A stretch of DNA of 64,000 nt from Hexactinellida sp. DTS-2022 (taxonomy: Eukaryota; Porifera; Hexactinellida): NCBI GenBank assembly GCA_028753945.1, contig JAPNXP010000009.1, positions 6,448,001 to 6,512,000 of the forward strand, given 5' to 3'. The notes under the pieces were generated by a model. The model saw nothing but the letters and a program-made list of their open reading frames with translations, ran no database searches and had not been told where the DNA came from. This document shows, piece after piece, positions 10,038 through 20,546 of the stretch (positions within the stretch are counted from its first letter, which is position 1; each line of letters starts with the position of its first letter). The translations under genes and the position numbers were made by a program.

Positions 10038-12122
10038 ATGGAGAACCTCATCCCTGTGATCAACAAGCTCCAGGACATCTTCAATACTGTGGGTTTCGAG
10101 GCTATCCACCTGCCGCAGATCGTGGTGGTGGGCACGCAGAGCTCGGGCAAGAGCTCGGTCCTGGAGAACATCGTCGGAAAGAGCTTCCTGCCGCGCGGGA
10201 CCGGGATCGTGACGCGGCGGCCGCTGGTGCTGCAGCTGCTGAACAGCAAGGAGATCGCGGCGACCGAGGAGTCGGGCGAGGAGCCCTGGGGGTACGGCGT
10301 GTTCCTGCACAGGGGCGAGCAGAGGTACTACAGCTTCGAGGACATCTGCCAGGAGATACAGCACGACACAGACAAGGTCTCTGGCAGCAATAAGGGCATT
10401 TCCGCGGAAGCTATCACCCTGCGCATCTACTCCCCCCACGTGCTCAACCTGACCCTCTGCGACCTCCCGGGCATAACCCGGGTGCCCGTGGGCGACCAGC
10501 CAGAGGACATAGAGGCACAGACAAAGGAGATCGTCACCAAGTACATCACCAATCCGAACTCGATCATCCTCGTGGTGCACGCGGCCAACACGGACCTGGC
10601 CGTTTGCGAGTCGCTAAAGATAGCGCAGCAGGTGGACCCCGACGGCGCCCGCACGCTGATGGTGTGCACCAAGATAGATCTTATGGACGCAGGGACGGAC
10701 GCGGTGGACCTGCTCACCGGGAAGATAATCCCGGTGCGCATGGGGATCGTGGGCGTGGTTAACCGCTCCCAGCAGGACATCAACTCGAAGAAGCTCATCG
10801 AGGCGTCTCTGAGGGACGAGGCGGAGTTCTTCCGCAGGAAGTACCCCGGCCTCGCGGCTAAGAACGGCTCCTCCTACCTCGCGAACCTCCTCAGCCGCAT
10901 GCTCATGTGCCACATCCGCAACTGTCTGCCCGAGCTGAAGAGCCGGGTCTCGCACCTCTCCTTCACCTACCAGAACCAGCTGGCCGAGTTCGGCAACGAG
11001 CCTAAGGAGAAGGGGCCCCTCCTGCTCAACATAATCCACAAGTTCGCCTCTTCCTACGCCGAGGCGATAGAGGGCAGGGCCAAGAACATAGACGTCTCCA
11101 AGCTGTACGGGGGCGCCAGGATCTGCTACATATTCCACAACACGTTCGCGGAGACCATCAGCTCCATAAACCCGCTCGACAACATCGGTTCCTACGAGAT
11201 AATAACTGCCATGCGTAACTCGTCGGGCACGCGGTCCTCCCTGTTCGTGCCGGAGGTGGCGTTCGACCTGCTGGTGAAGCAGCAGATCCTGAGACTGAAG
11301 GAGCCCAGTCTCAAGTGCGTGCAGCTCATATTCGAGGAGATGCAGAAGATCCTCCTCAACTGCATCAAGGGCATCCCGGAGCTGGAGCGGTTCTACCTGC
11401 TGGAGGAGCGGCTGCTGGACATTGTGTACGAGATTCTTAGGAAGAGACTGCCCGTGACCAGCGAGATGGTGGAGAACCTGATCAAGATAGAGCTCGCGTA
11501 CATCAACACCAGCCATCCGGACTTCAAGGAGCTCGAGTACATACAGAACCCGCAGCTCATGCCCGAGCGGCCGCATGCGCAGGGGGCGGAAACCCACCCC
11601 CACCCCCACCCCCACCCCCAGACGCAGCAACAGCCGCAGCAACAGCCGCAGCAACAGCAACAGCCGCAGCCCGGGGGCTTGTTCGGCATGTTCGGACGGG
11701 GAGCAGGGGATAGCATGGCGCCGCAGGAGGGCGGGGCTGAGGGGACCGCCCCCTCGCTGCCGAGCCGAGTGGAGAACACGACTCTCTCGATCACAGATAA
11801 GAACAGGAGAGACTGCGATATCATAGAAAGGCTAATAAGTTCATACTTCCAAATCGTCAAGAAGAACATTCTAGATACCATCCCTAAGACGGTAATGCAC
11901 TTCCTAGTCAACTACGTGAAAGACAACATCCAGAACGAGCTGGTGGTGCACCTGTACCAGCCCAGCGAGTACGAGGGGCTGCTCAAGGAGGCGGAGTACG
12001 TCACGGAGCGGCGAGAGGAGGTCAGCCAGATGCTGGAGGCTCTCAGGAAGGCCTCGCAGATAATAAACCAACTCAGAGACCCAGACTTCCAGCACAGAAA
12101 GAACTTTAATTTCATTCCCTAG
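10038..12122 (+). CDS. DNM1L: Dynamin-related protein 1 (mitochondrial fission GTPase)
   Basis: Single exon, 694 aa. Large GTPase that assembles around mitochondria and peroxisomes to divide them. The N-terminus MENLIPVINKLQDIFNTVG is the typical Drp1 start, preferred over the in-frame leucine run encoded by a TTG/CTG repeat upstream. GTPase motifs: G1 GTQSSGKSSV, G2 region PRGTGIVTRRPL, G3 DLPGI, G4 TKID. A middle/stalk domain follows. The variable (B-insert) region near residues 505-560 is a His-Pro repeat followed by Gln/Pro runs. The GTPase effector domain occupies the C-terminal 120 residues. There is no PH or proline-rich domain, which separates it from classical dynamin. An AG precedes the ATG by four bases. 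Confidence 0.96.
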   Translation: MENLIPVINKLQDIFNTVGFEAIHLPQIVVVGTQSSGKSSVLENIVGKSFLPRGTGIVTRRPLVLQLLNSKEIAATEESGEEPWGYGVFLHRGEQRYYSFEDICQEIQHDTDKVSGSNKGISAEAITLRIYSPHVLNLTLCDLPGITRVPVGDQPEDIEAQTKEIVTKYITNPNSIILVVHAANTDLAVCESLKIAQQVDPDGARTLMVCTKIDLMDAGTDAVDLLTGKIIPVRMGIVGVVNRSQQDINSKKLIEASLRDEAEFFRRKYPGLAAKNGSSYLANLLSRMLMCHIRNCLPELKSRVSHLSFTYQNQLAEFGNEPKEKGPLLLNIIHKFASSYAEAIEGRAKNIDVSKLYGGARICYIFHNTFAETISSINPLDNIGSYEIITAMRNSSGTRSSLFVPEVAFDLLVKQQILRLKEPSLKCVQLIFEEMQKILLNCIKGIPELERFYLLEERLLDIVYEILRKRLPVTSEMVENLIKIELAYINTSHPDFKELEYIQNPQLMPERPHAQGAETHPHPHPHPQTQQQPQQQPQQQQQPQPGGLFGMFGRGAGDSMAPQEGGAEGTAPSLPSRVENTTLSITDKNRRDCDIIERLISSYFQIVKKNILDTIPKTVMHFLVNYVKDNIQNELVVHLYQPSEYEGLLKEAEYVTERREEVSQMLEALRKASQIINQLRDPDFQHRKNFNFIP

Positions 12123-12667
12123 TATAGATAGCCCCTTCTGGTTATATTAGTAATTATCCTACCTAGGATTAACAGTGAGTTGACGTATTTGGTGCAATGT
12201 ACGATTTAATCTCCTTGCTAGGACCCTTCACTCAAGCCTTATAAGGTTAGACAATGAATTGTGTTGCCTTCTTTATCCTCAACAACAAAGTCTAGTCGTA
12301 CTCTAATCCTGTTTGATCCAATAACCACGTTATTTGGTATATCTTAGGAGCTATAGAAAAGTAATCTAGCAGGTAGTTAGATTTGTTTGTATGGTAAACA
12401 ACCCACATAATCTGAAATAATGCAATTATAGCTTTACTTCTCATCGCTATAGACCTCCATTCATATAAAGACATTGTCTCTTTCTTTTGAAATGGCATTA
12501 GGTAAATGGCTTGTTTATAATATTTCCTACTCTGTTTACATTTTCTAATAATAGGCTTATTTGTCAACATCATCGTATTCAATCATTATTTATTTATATT
12601 TATACACATTGTCTATGGTTGCAACATTTATTGAATTTCAGTAGTAGGCTTCTCTCTTTTCAGGCCG
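12123..12667. other. AT-rich spacer before the TRP channel gene
   Basis: 545 bp without coding character on either strand. It ends with a strong splice-acceptor-like sequence (TCTCTCTTTTCAG at 12651-12663), four bases before the next ATG. Confidence 0.5.
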
Positions 12668-15600
12668 ATGACAGACCAGGTTCAGATGGATTCGTTGGAA
12701 AGGAACCAAGCCCTCGGGACTGCTGGTAAGTTGTCAGCAGTTCTGTACGCAGTCACTTCTAGCACTCTGGTTGGCAGTGTCACGCTGAATGAGAACGATC
12801 TGTTGATCGCGGAGCCCGACTGCAATGCCAAGTTCGTGACGTGCTCGGCTATAGTCTCCGAGGAGACTTCGTATTGCACTATTCAGGTGCCTTGCGAAAA
12901 GATAGCTCTGCTTACGTCACTGGCTGGCTTTACAGTCGAGAAGCGAGAACAGATTCTCAAGCTCATAGTCCAGGCTAACAGCACTCAGGCAGTGAGCACC
13001 GCCTTCAAAACTGGCCTCCTGGAGGCGTGCGGGGCGCTGTCTCGAGGGGACACGCTCTCCCACTTCATCGCGCGCCACGCCAGCGACATGGTATTCTCGT
13101 ACATATTCAGCCGCCTGCACGAATCCTTCCCATTCGACTCGCAAAACGGGGAGAATGCCACTATCCTGCATACAGCGGTTCAGTCTAGGAACAAGGCTGC
13201 GTTCGACGGGATTCTGAGTCTGCTGAAGGCCGAGAGCGTGGGGGAGAAGCGGGAGTTTGTGAACAGCCGACTGGACAGCGGGGACACGGTGCTGCACACG
13301 CTGGCGTGGGCCCACTCGCCGGACTTCAGAGTGGACATGGCGGGACTGGTGCGGGCGGGGGCGGAGCTGGAGCTGGAGAACGAGGGACGCACCTGCTTCC
13401 ACGTGGCAGCCGAGTGCAGCAACCCGGGGTTCGCAAACGCTATTTGCGAGGCCCTGGAAGAGGTGCTGGGACAGGACCAGGCGAAGCGTGAGCTGAACAA
13501 GGTTCTGGAGAAGAGGAACGGGGACGACAAGGTGGCGGCGCTGCTGGCCAAGGAGGAGCAAACGCTGAGAGCCGTCCTGCGGCTGTCCGACCTGGAGCGG
13601 CCGGTGTTCGAGGACGGGCGCTTCATCCACTACGCGGCCTTCACCAACAACGTGCTGCTGTGCGACTCTCTGGTGGCGCTGGGCGCGGTGGTGGACAGCT
13701 TCAACAACAAGAGCTTCACGGCTCTCAAGATCTCTTCCAAGAAGGGGCACCTCGAGGTGACGCGGTCGCTGCTGCATGCAGGCGCCAACCCCAACCTGGT
13801 CTCCAAGAACCCCGGGTTCACAGCGCTCAACAACGCGGCTCAGTTCGGACACTTGGAGTGCGTGCGTCTCCTGATAGAGTACAGGGCTAACATAGACAGT
13901 CCGGACATGGCCACCACTCCCGTGCACTCCGCCGCCTACGGGGGACACGTGAAGGTGCTGGACTACTTCCTGAAGGAGTGCTGCACGGATGTAAACCTGC
14001 TGAATACCAATGGGAAGGTTCCTCTCTACCAAGCCACCATCCAGGGACACACCGCGTGTGTGCAGCTGTTGCTACGCTACGGGGCTAATGTCAACCTGAC
14101 CGTCTCTGACCAGCAAGAGACCCTGGTGCACATCGCGGTTAAGGAGAACAAGCGGCAGATCCTGCGCGCGCTCCTGGAGCACAAGGCGAAGCCGGACGAG
14201 GCTACGAAGAGCGGGAAGACTCCTCTCATGCTTGCGGTAGAGCAGGACAACGTAGACTTCATTCCACTCATTATGTCCTACGGGATTACGCTTATAAAGA
14301 AGGACACCAGCGGCAACACGGTGTTCCACTACCTCGCGAAACACGGGTCCGCCAAGTGCGCCAAGTACCTCCTGCGGCGCGTGTCGCTGATATCCGGAGT
14401 CACCCAGGAGTACCAGCTGTTCAAGAACAAGAACACGTACGACAAGTCTCCGTTCGACATCGCCCTTGAGAACAGACAGGAGAAGCTCCTGGAGCAGTTC
14501 ATCAAGTACATGCCGGAGCAGAAGAAGACGCGTGACCAGAAGATGTTCCACCAGCTCTACGACAAAGGTCTCTATCACATAATACAGCTAATCATACGCG
14601 AGCTGCCGAGTCACAAGTGTGGGGCCTTCCACAAGGTGAACAGTAAGTTCGTGGACTCAAACAGCGAAGGGGTCACCCCTGAGGACAAGGACTTCTCCCC
14701 TTCGAAACCCTCCTTCCTCCACAAACTGGCCTCCTGTCCGGACTACTCACTGATTCTCCATCCACTGATTGACAGCATCATTAACGCTAAGTACCAGATC
14801 TACCGCTGGTGGTTCGTCCTATCATTTTTGGCCCACTTGTTCATTTTCTTACCGATCTTATCCTTTGCCCTCATTCAAGGTTCCTACCTGTGCGACGAGA
14901 ACTTAACCGAGTACACAAGCGATATAGATTATGCCAGACTCGTGTGTGAAGTTTGCGTTGTGATTTATGCCTCAGTGAATGTGTTATTTAACCTTTTGAA
15001 CTTTGCAAGTTTCTGGCACTCTCTATATCAAGTCAGCAAGAACAAGCACAGCACGGATAATCGCTTGGATGTGGAGTTCTTAAATCCTAAAACATTGATA
15101 GAAAAAGTCCCCGTTAAGGGTCCCCGTTTTTTCCAGTTATCAGTTCTCAAACTGAAAGAGCTGCTCTCAAAGCTGGACTCTAAGCTACGGTTGGTATTCA
15201 GTGCGGCAGTGCAGTACTACCTCAGGCCTGGCAACCTGCTCGGGATGCTCGGCTTCTCCTCGCTCCTGATACTAATCGCACTTCGGTATCTCACCTCCCC
15301 TGCACAGTGGATATTCGCTGCCTTTGTTTTCATGAGCTACTCACTCAGTCTAATTACCTACGCTAAGATTAACCCGACACTCGGACTCTATATATCCGTT
15401 CTGCTGCGCCTATTCTATCAAGAAGTGCCAAAGTTTATTTGTGCATTCATGATACTGTTTATAACCTGTTCGGGAGCAATGCACCTCCTGGTCCGATCCA
15501 CCCTGTGCGCCACTGACGGCCTGTCTGCCTGCAACCAGACCCTACAACTGCTCTGGTTTGGAGAGAACTACCATCCGATCTACTCGCTCCTCTCTCCGCT

Positions 15601-16168
15601 GTTCCTGCTGCTTAACCCCGGCATCGGAGAGGGCGCGTTCTCGCTCTACAGAGCCCAGCCTATAGGCGTCATTCTGTTCTATTTTATCTTCGGATTTATT
15701 ATTTCTGTGTTTATGCTAAGCGTGTTCATCGCACAGCTAACCAACTCTTACAGGACTATTGGAAATTATGAAAAACTACAATTCAAACTGGATACGATAA
15801 TCGACATAGAAAGAAACTCAATCGTTTCGCTAGTATTCGGAAAGTGGCTAAGGAAGAGCTCTTCCGTGATGAAAGTTTTAATTCCTAAGCAGAAGTGGGA
15901 CGAAGTAGTGTTGAACGGCGAGAGTTGCTTGCCCATGTACAACTTTAACGTGGTATCGCAGGAGACGAATCGACAGGTGCACTCCAGCAAGGAGCTGGTG
16001 GAGAAACGAATGGACGATCTCGGTAAGACTACCGACGGGCTCTCTAATAATGTGGAATCTATACAAGATTCGCTAAGCCACTTAGAACAGTTCCAGACTG
16101 ATATTCAAGTGCAGTTAGACTCCATTCGAGTGGCTCTTCAGCATTTGCAGCAAACTTTGGTTAAATAA
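12668..16168 (+). CDS. Ankyrin-repeat TRP channel (TRPA/TRPN-like)
   Basis: Single exon, 1,166 aa. Cation channel of the TRP superfamily with a long cytosolic ankyrin array. Ankyrin units run from about residue 155 to 640 (for example TALKISSKKGHLEVTRSLLH, TPVHSAAYGGHVKVL, VPLYQATIQGHTACVQLLL). Six hydrophobic segments follow from about 714 to 1025: S1 begins WWFVLSFLAHLF, a pore-like stretch sits around LQLLWFGENYHP, and S6 contains FYFIFGFIISVFMLSVF. The last 55 residues form a coiled coil (heptads of Leu, Val, Ile) that may drive tetramer assembly. The layout is that of TRPA; the number of ankyrin repeats and the C-terminal coiled coil leave the exact subfamily open. Likely sensory, at the plasma membrane. 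Confidence 0.85.
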   Translation: MTDQVQMDSLERNQALGTAGKLSAVLYAVTSSTLVGSVTLNENDLLIAEPDCNAKFVTCSAIVSEETSYCTIQVPCEKIALLTSLAGFTVEKREQILKLIVQANSTQAVSTAFKTGLLEACGALSRGDTLSHFIARHASDMVFSYIFSRLHESFPFDSQNGENATILHTAVQSRNKAAFDGILSLLKAESVGEKREFVNSRLDSGDTVLHTLAWAHSPDFRVDMAGLVRAGAELELENEGRTCFHVAAECSNPGFANAICEALEEVLGQDQAKRELNKVLEKRNGDDKVAALLAKEEQTLRAVLRLSDLERPVFEDGRFIHYAAFTNNVLLCDSLVALGAVVDSFNNKSFTALKISSKKGHLEVTRSLLHAGANPNLVSKNPGFTALNNAAQFGHLECVRLLIEYRANIDSPDMATTPVHSAAYGGHVKVLDYFLKECCTDVNLLNTNGKVPLYQATIQGHTACVQLLLRYGANVNLTVSDQQETLVHIAVKENKRQILRALLEHKAKPDEATKSGKTPLMLAVEQDNVDFIPLIMSYGITLIKKDTSGNTVFHYLAKHGSAKCAKYLLRRVSLISGVTQEYQLFKNKNTYDKSPFDIALENRQEKLLEQFIKYMPEQKKTRDQKMFHQLYDKGLYHIIQLIIRELPSHKCGAFHKVNSKFVDSNSEGVTPEDKDFSPSKPSFLHKLASCPDYSLILHPLIDSIINAKYQIYRWWFVLSFLAHLFIFLPILSFALIQGSYLCDENLTEYTSDIDYARLVCEVCVVIYASVNVLFNLLNFASFWHSLYQVSKNKHSTDNRLDVEFLNPKTLIEKVPVKGPRFFQLSVLKLKELLSKLDSKLRLVFSAAVQYYLRPGNLLGMLGFSSLLILIALRYLTSPAQWIFAAFVFMSYSLSLITYAKINPTLGLYISVLLRLFYQEVPKFICAFMILFITCSGAMHLLVRSTLCATDGLSACNQTLQLLWFGENYHPIYSLLSPLFLLLNPGIGEGAFSLYRAQPIGVILFYFIFGFIISVFMLSVFIAQLTNSYRTIGNYEKLQFKLDTIIDIERNSIVSLVFGKWLRKSSSVMKVLIPKQKWDEVVLNGESCLPMYNFNVVSQETNRQVHSSKELVEKRMDDLGKTTDGLSNNVESIQDSLSHLEQFQTDIQVQLDSIRVALQHLQQTLVK

Positions 16169-16411
16169 ATGGATTTATTAGGTAAACCCCTATTATTTAT
16201 CATTTCGATATGGTCTCTCATTTATGTGCTTAATCACAATACATTCTTTCGTTGGTAGATATATTCAATAATTTAGTTTCTTACGTATAATAATGTTAAT
16301 TAATTAGTTAATTCTCTACGTATACCACAAGTTCTATGTTTTGTCTATAATTTCAGTTTATAATAATTACAGTGATATTGCCATAAGGAAGTTGCTAGTT
16401 TGTATAAGGCA

Positions 16412-17686
16412 CTAATAGCTGCTCACTGTACCAGCCCATTGTATAATGTCTGTAGGACAGAGGCTGGGGTCCAGGATTCCCTTCTTGACCTGCTCCCTCG
16501 ACACCAACAAGGTCACACAGCTAGTGTCCCTGCTCCTATTGCCCCCCTCCGTGGAGCCGAGCAGCTCCAGCTGCAGCAGGTGTCCCACCGCCCGCAGCGC
16601 CTGGTCCCTGGGCAGCAGGCCTATGCTGCTGGAGCTCCTCGCGAAGAGCTCGTACTCTCGGAATATCGCGTCGAAGCTGAGCTTAGCCTTAGGATTCTGC
16701 TCGTGCAGCTTGCTCGCAGAAACCATAATGCACTTCTCCAGCAGAGAGAGGCTGGAGAGCATCTCCACGCTGGGGTCCAGGTTGATGCAGTGCCAGGATT
16801 CCTGGAAGTCCTGCGGCTCAAACCGGAGCCCCCGCCTCCGCAGCCTCGAGAGCGGAGTCGCGAGCAGGTTCTGCAGTACGCACAGGTTCTTGGAGCACGA
16901 GAACAGCTGTTTTATCGAGCTCTGCACCAGCGGGTGGCACAGGGTGGCATCAATGTGTTCCGACCACTCTTTGTTTTCAATGGAAGCTGGATCCAACAGC
17001 TGACTGACCATCCGCGAGTATTCTGGGAATGTGTAATCGGTAGCCAGGTAGAGCTGCCTGTGGGAGAATCGGGATTTAACCCGCTTCTCCAGTAGCTCGA
17101 TGACGTCCAGCCTCGCGGTTATTCCCACGACAGAGATGGGACAGGAGTTGGACTGAGATATGTCGAACAGACTGTAGAGCAAATTCTGGTTCTTGTGTTG
17201 GGTGAGGAGGTCGAAGTTGTCCAGGATGAATACGATTGGCGTCTTTTTTCTTTTGCTCTCGTAGAGGTACTCTAAGAGCAGACTTAAAGAGCTCTCGAAA
17301 GAAGTCGCCTTTGGTTTCGCTTCTTCGATCTTCAAGTCAATGATTATCTGCTCTACTGCTGCCGGCCCGCTGCTGTGTATCAGTCCGTTTAGCTTCACCA
17401 CACACACGTCCGTGCCTAGTCTGTACTCTGAGCCCAGCCTAGCGAGCACACAGTCCACAAGGAATGTCTTACCCGACCCAGTGGGGCCTAGCAGAAGCAC
17501 CGAGTTGCTCTCCTCCCACCTGAGGCTCCTCTCTACCAGGGTGTACAGCGACTGGTAGCATTCCATTTGGTAGTTAAACAGCTGATCTCTTATCGCTCCT
17601 CGCCCGGCGCTCACTCCCCCGAACACAGAGCTCTGCACTGCTCGCAGCAGCTCAGTTTCTGCGTCGACACTCTGTTGTTCATCCAT
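16412..17686 (-). CDS. ORC4: Origin recognition complex subunit 4
   Basis: Single exon, 424 aa; human ORC4 is 436 aa. AAA+ subunit of the origin recognition complex that marks replication origins and helps load MCM. Walker A is LLLGPTGSGKTF (about residue 63), Walker B is VFILDNFD, and the family signature HKNQNLLYSLFDISQS followed by RLDVIELLEKRVKSRFSHRQ is nearly unchanged from vertebrates. A winged-helix region fills the C-terminal third. Converges with the TRP gene (244 bp between stops). Trm5 lies upstream on the same strand. Confidence 0.95.
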   Translation of the reverse strand: MDEQQSVDAETELLRAVQSSVFGGVSAGRGAIRDQLFNYQMECYQSLYTLVERSLRWEESNSVLLLGPTGSGKTFLVDCVLARLGSEYRLGTDVCVVKLNGLIHSSGPAAVEQIIIDLKIEEAKPKATSFESSLSLLLEYLYESKRKKTPIVFILDNFDLLTQHKNQNLLYSLFDISQSNSCPISVVGITARLDVIELLEKRVKSRFSHRQLYLATDYTFPEYSRMVSQLLDPASIENKEWSEHIDATLCHPLVQSSIKQLFSCSKNLCVLQNLLATPLSRLRRRGLRFEPQDFQESWHCINLDPSVEMLSSLSLLEKCIMVSASKLHEQNPKAKLSFDAIFREYELFARSSSSIGLLPRDQALRAVGHLLQLELLGSTEGGNRSRDTSCVTLLVSREQVKKGILDPSLCPTDIIQWAGTVSSY

Positions 17687-17761
17687 ACGGATATAAGCAA
17701 TCTACCCATTGTGAAACCATGCATTATTTATTCATTGTTATAGTCAATAACCTAATCGAAT

Positions 17762-17860
17762 ATGGGGCAAAGCAAGGAACTGATTCTCAGAGAGAGGATG
17801 TTGAGCAACATTGTCGATGGCATAACCGGAAATTTATGTGCTAGGATATTTCCCAGCTAA
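17762..17860 (+). CDS. Possible 32-aa small ORF
   Basis: ATG at 17762 to TAA at 17858-17860, between ORC4 and Trm5 and on the opposite strand. The peptide starts MGQSKELILRERMLSNIV. It is less AT-rich than the DNA around it and begins with MG, as N-myristoylated proteins do. I do not recognise a family and it could be chance. Confidence 0.2.
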   Translation: MGQSKELILRERMLSNIVDGITGNLCARIFPS

Positions 17861-17967
17861 AGTTCCTGTTATCAACATATTACAATATAATTATTTAATT
17901 AGCTTTCTGAATAGAAAGCTAATGATAGAAATTCTATTTTAAGAAAGTTAGCTAGTATCTAATTCAT

Positions 17968-19328
17968 TCAGCTTACTGATACATCCTTTGAGTCTAACTT
18001 CGCCCTCTTCTGTTGCTGTTCGGATGCCACCTCTGCCACTTGTGGCTGTCTGTACGCCACTTCCGGGGGAAGTTTGAAGCTAATGCGAATTTGTTCTTTC
18101 TTTGTGGAGACATGTCTGACGTAGCTGGTGTCACATGCCGCGAGCCGAGAGATCAGAACCCCTTCGACTCGCTGCTTAACTTCCTCTTTCGGGTGTTCGC
18201 CGCCCGCGAATGAGTAGCAGTGGATAGTCGGGAGTTTGAAGCTCTGTCTCTTCTCTTCGGGAACCGAGACGAACAGTCCGATAAAGCTGTTCAGGAACTC
18301 AACAGCTGTTCCCGGGAGGTTCATAACCACGTGTGAGTACATGCTCTTCATCTTGCTCGCGAAACCGTCTCCAGACATCTCGCCCTCTATCAGCTCCTCT
18401 GTAACCCTCTTTATGAACTCTCGGGCATCCATGTTGTAGGGCCTCATCCTGTCGACAACCTTGTTTAGTTTCACGTTTTCACACATCCACTGGTAGCAAT
18501 GCGGGTTGAGGTCATTAGCGTGTGCAAAGCACTTCTTCTTGCAGGCGAGCACTGAGAAGGGGCCCACCCCCGCGAACACGTCCAGCACCACCTCCCCCGG
18601 TTTGAAGAGGTTTGTGATCCTCTCTCTCTCCCCCTGAAGTCTCGAGTTCCAGAACGCTTTGAAGTAGTCCAACTTGTAAGTGCAGTGAAGCTCCCTCACA
18701 GTCACAACTCTCGCCTCCTTATCTCCTGCGATGACCTGCGTATAATACCACATAACAACCTGCCTTCCTGGTTGTTAATAACAACATGACTCACCTCCAT
18801 ATCAAACACTCTATACTCGTTCTCTATTATTCCCAGTTTGTTTACTACCGTTCTGATCGGCGCTAGCTTCTCCAACAGCACCTCCCCTATCACGTGCTTG
18901 TACGGCAGCTGCTCGTCGCGTAGGTTCACGTGTGCGATGTGTCCCGCGGCCTCGTACGCAGAGGGCACCACCAGGCTCTCCGGCAGGATGGCGGCCAGCA
19001 GCGCCCGTATGGGCCAGCTGGAGAACTCCAGCTGCAGCTCGCGCTCAGTCAGCTGGGTCCCCTCTGTCAGACACTTCTCCTCCGCGGGGGAGAGCTGGAA
19101 GTCCGGCCTGAGGAGGATAGCGACCAGCTGCTTAGCGCCTTCTTCGGGCGGGCTCACGTCCCACACCCTCTTCACGCACAGAGAATCGAGCGTGTTCGTC
19201 TTCAGGTCCCGCATGAGTGCGCTCACTCTGTCGCGAGTGGTTTGCAGGGCAGGCACCCTCACCGTCTTCCTGAAGAGCTCCTTGTTCAGCGCCTTCATGC
19301 CCCGGACCGCGCTGGGTGGTAGCAGCAT
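17968..19328 (-). CDS. TRMT5: tRNA (guanine37-N1)-methyltransferase Trm5
   Basis: Two exons on the minus strand: 19328-18795 and 18735-17968; the intron is 59 bp (GT-AG); 433 aa. Transfers a methyl group from S-adenosylmethionine to G37 of tRNAs, protecting the reading frame and giving the first step towards wybutosine in tRNA-Phe. The start ATG at 19328 gives MLLPPSAVRGM, matching the usual Trm5 N-terminus. Motifs: FDMEVIAGD across the splice site, FWNSRLQGERERI, SAM site VVLDVFAGVGPFSV, ANDLNP, and MNLPGTAVEFL for the catalytic NPPY-like loop. No obvious mitochondrial presequence in this reading. An AG lies one base before the ATG. Confidence 0.94.
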
Positions 19329-19478
19329 CCTATCGATACACCGCACTGATCTATAGTATACGCTGTTATGGAGAGACAAATATTATAATTCTCGCTACCT
19401 CAGTAGATCATCAACAAATTTAATCAATACTAACAATTAATCTACAATCCTGGGAAATCGGGCGTCGGGAGCATTAGG

Positions 19479-20546
19479 TTATGTGGCTTGTTCTATCATA
19501 ACCCAGCTGCAGTTCTTGTTGGAGGCAGCAGCAGCTTGCATTACTCGGCTCATAGCGTTCATATGCTGATGGTTGGTGACGTCGATCATTTCGTCTGAGT
19601 TAACATCTGGGTTTAAATTTCCCGCCAAGCAATCCAGCTGTCTGAGTATTCCTTCCTCGAAAGGGCTGCTAAACACCCCGGCAACTGCCCTCAGCTCCGA
19701 ATCGAGAACGTGTGTCTCGCCTTCCTCGCTCGTCTCTCTCGTTAGGCTAACTCCATCGAAACTCATTGAAGCTTTTTCACCAATAACTTTAATAAGAAAT
19801 CTTCCTTTCCCTGGTACATTGCTTACGCACTCGATGCTAGCGAATGCACCACTGTTTGTTTTCAGTTGTAATGAGCAGAAGTCGTCGCTGGAAATCGTAC
19901 GGAATCCCTTTATCCTCTCTGTCTTCTTGAAGAACGTGCACAGCCTGCAGCTCACTTCCCTTATTTGCTCGTTCGTGATGAACATCAGCGCGTCGATGCA
20001 GTGGCTCCCGTAGCAGCTGAGCACCCCCCCGCCCATCATGCCCTCGCACATCCAGTCGAAACAGGAGGTGTTGAGTCCGAGGGTGGTCGGCATCTCCAGT
20101 CTGGCCTCAAACAGGGAGACCTGCCCGAGAGACCGCTCGCCCACCGCCCTGCTCATCTCCTGAACTGCCCTCACCATTCTCAGCGGATACGAGACGAACG
20201 TTTGTTTCTTTCCGAACAAGGCCGGAATCGAAGGAGAGGGAGACACATAGAGACTACATATTAAACACAGTTTTTCCTTCTTGCTCACTTCGAAGAGCTC
20301 CCTCTCTATCAGCTTGGGAGCTGTGGCGACCAGTACAAGGTTCACGTCGAGGTCGGAGTATACGTGCAGAGGTGAGAGCGCAGGGTGTTTGACATTGTAG
20401 CGTAGCGAGAGTGCGTCTGTGTCTTGTCGGCTGTGGCAGAACAGTGTGTGCACTAGGTGGCCGTTTCCTGTCAGAGTTGATAGCCAAGCTTCTGCAAAGG
20501 ACCCGTCCCCTATAAGCCCTATCTTTAGAGGTTTATTTCCCTTCAT
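19479..20546 (-). CDS. GFOD: GFOD-type glucose-fructose oxidoreductase domain protein
   Basis: Single exon, 355 aa. Gfo/Idh/MocA-family dehydrogenase fold: an N-terminal Rossmann domain (GLIGDGSFAEAW, residues about 9-20) and a C-terminal alpha/beta substrate domain. ERIKGFRTISSDDFCSLQL and the preceding MMGGGVLSCYGSHCIDALMFI match animal GFOD1/2. GFOD2 has been linked to extracellular matrix; the substrate is unknown and the usual catalytic Lys of sugar dehydrogenases is not evident. The sequence before the ATG ends TATAG, an AG directly adjoining the start. Confidence 0.88.
   Translation of the reverse strand: MKGNKPLKIGLIGDGSFAEAWLSTLTGNGHLVHTLFCHSRQDTDALSLRYNVKHPALSPLHVYSDLDVNLVLVATAPKLIERELFEVSKKEKLCLICSLYVSPSPSIPALFGKKQTFVSYPLRMVRAVQEMSRAVGERSLGQVSLFEARLEMPTTLGLNTSCFDWMCEGMMGGGVLSCYGSHCIDALMFITNEQIREVSCRLCTFFKKTERIKGFRTISSDDFCSLQLKTNSGAFASIECVSNVPGKGRFLIKVIGEKASMSFDGVSLTRETSEEGETHVLDSELRAVAGVFSSPFEEGILRQLDCLAGNLNPDVNSDEMIDVTNHQHMNAMSRVMQAAAASNKNCSWVMIEQAT

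Noticed and set aside
12917-14050. Long open frame antisense to the TRP channel gene
   Set aside because: Antisense shadow of GC-rich coding DNA: low-complexity Val/Leu/Arg/Gln composition, no domain, and the opposite strand encodes clear ankyrin repeats.
19329-19379. Upstream extension of Trm5 from a TTG codon
   Set aside because: No ATG in the extension and the family N-terminus begins at the ATG at 19328.
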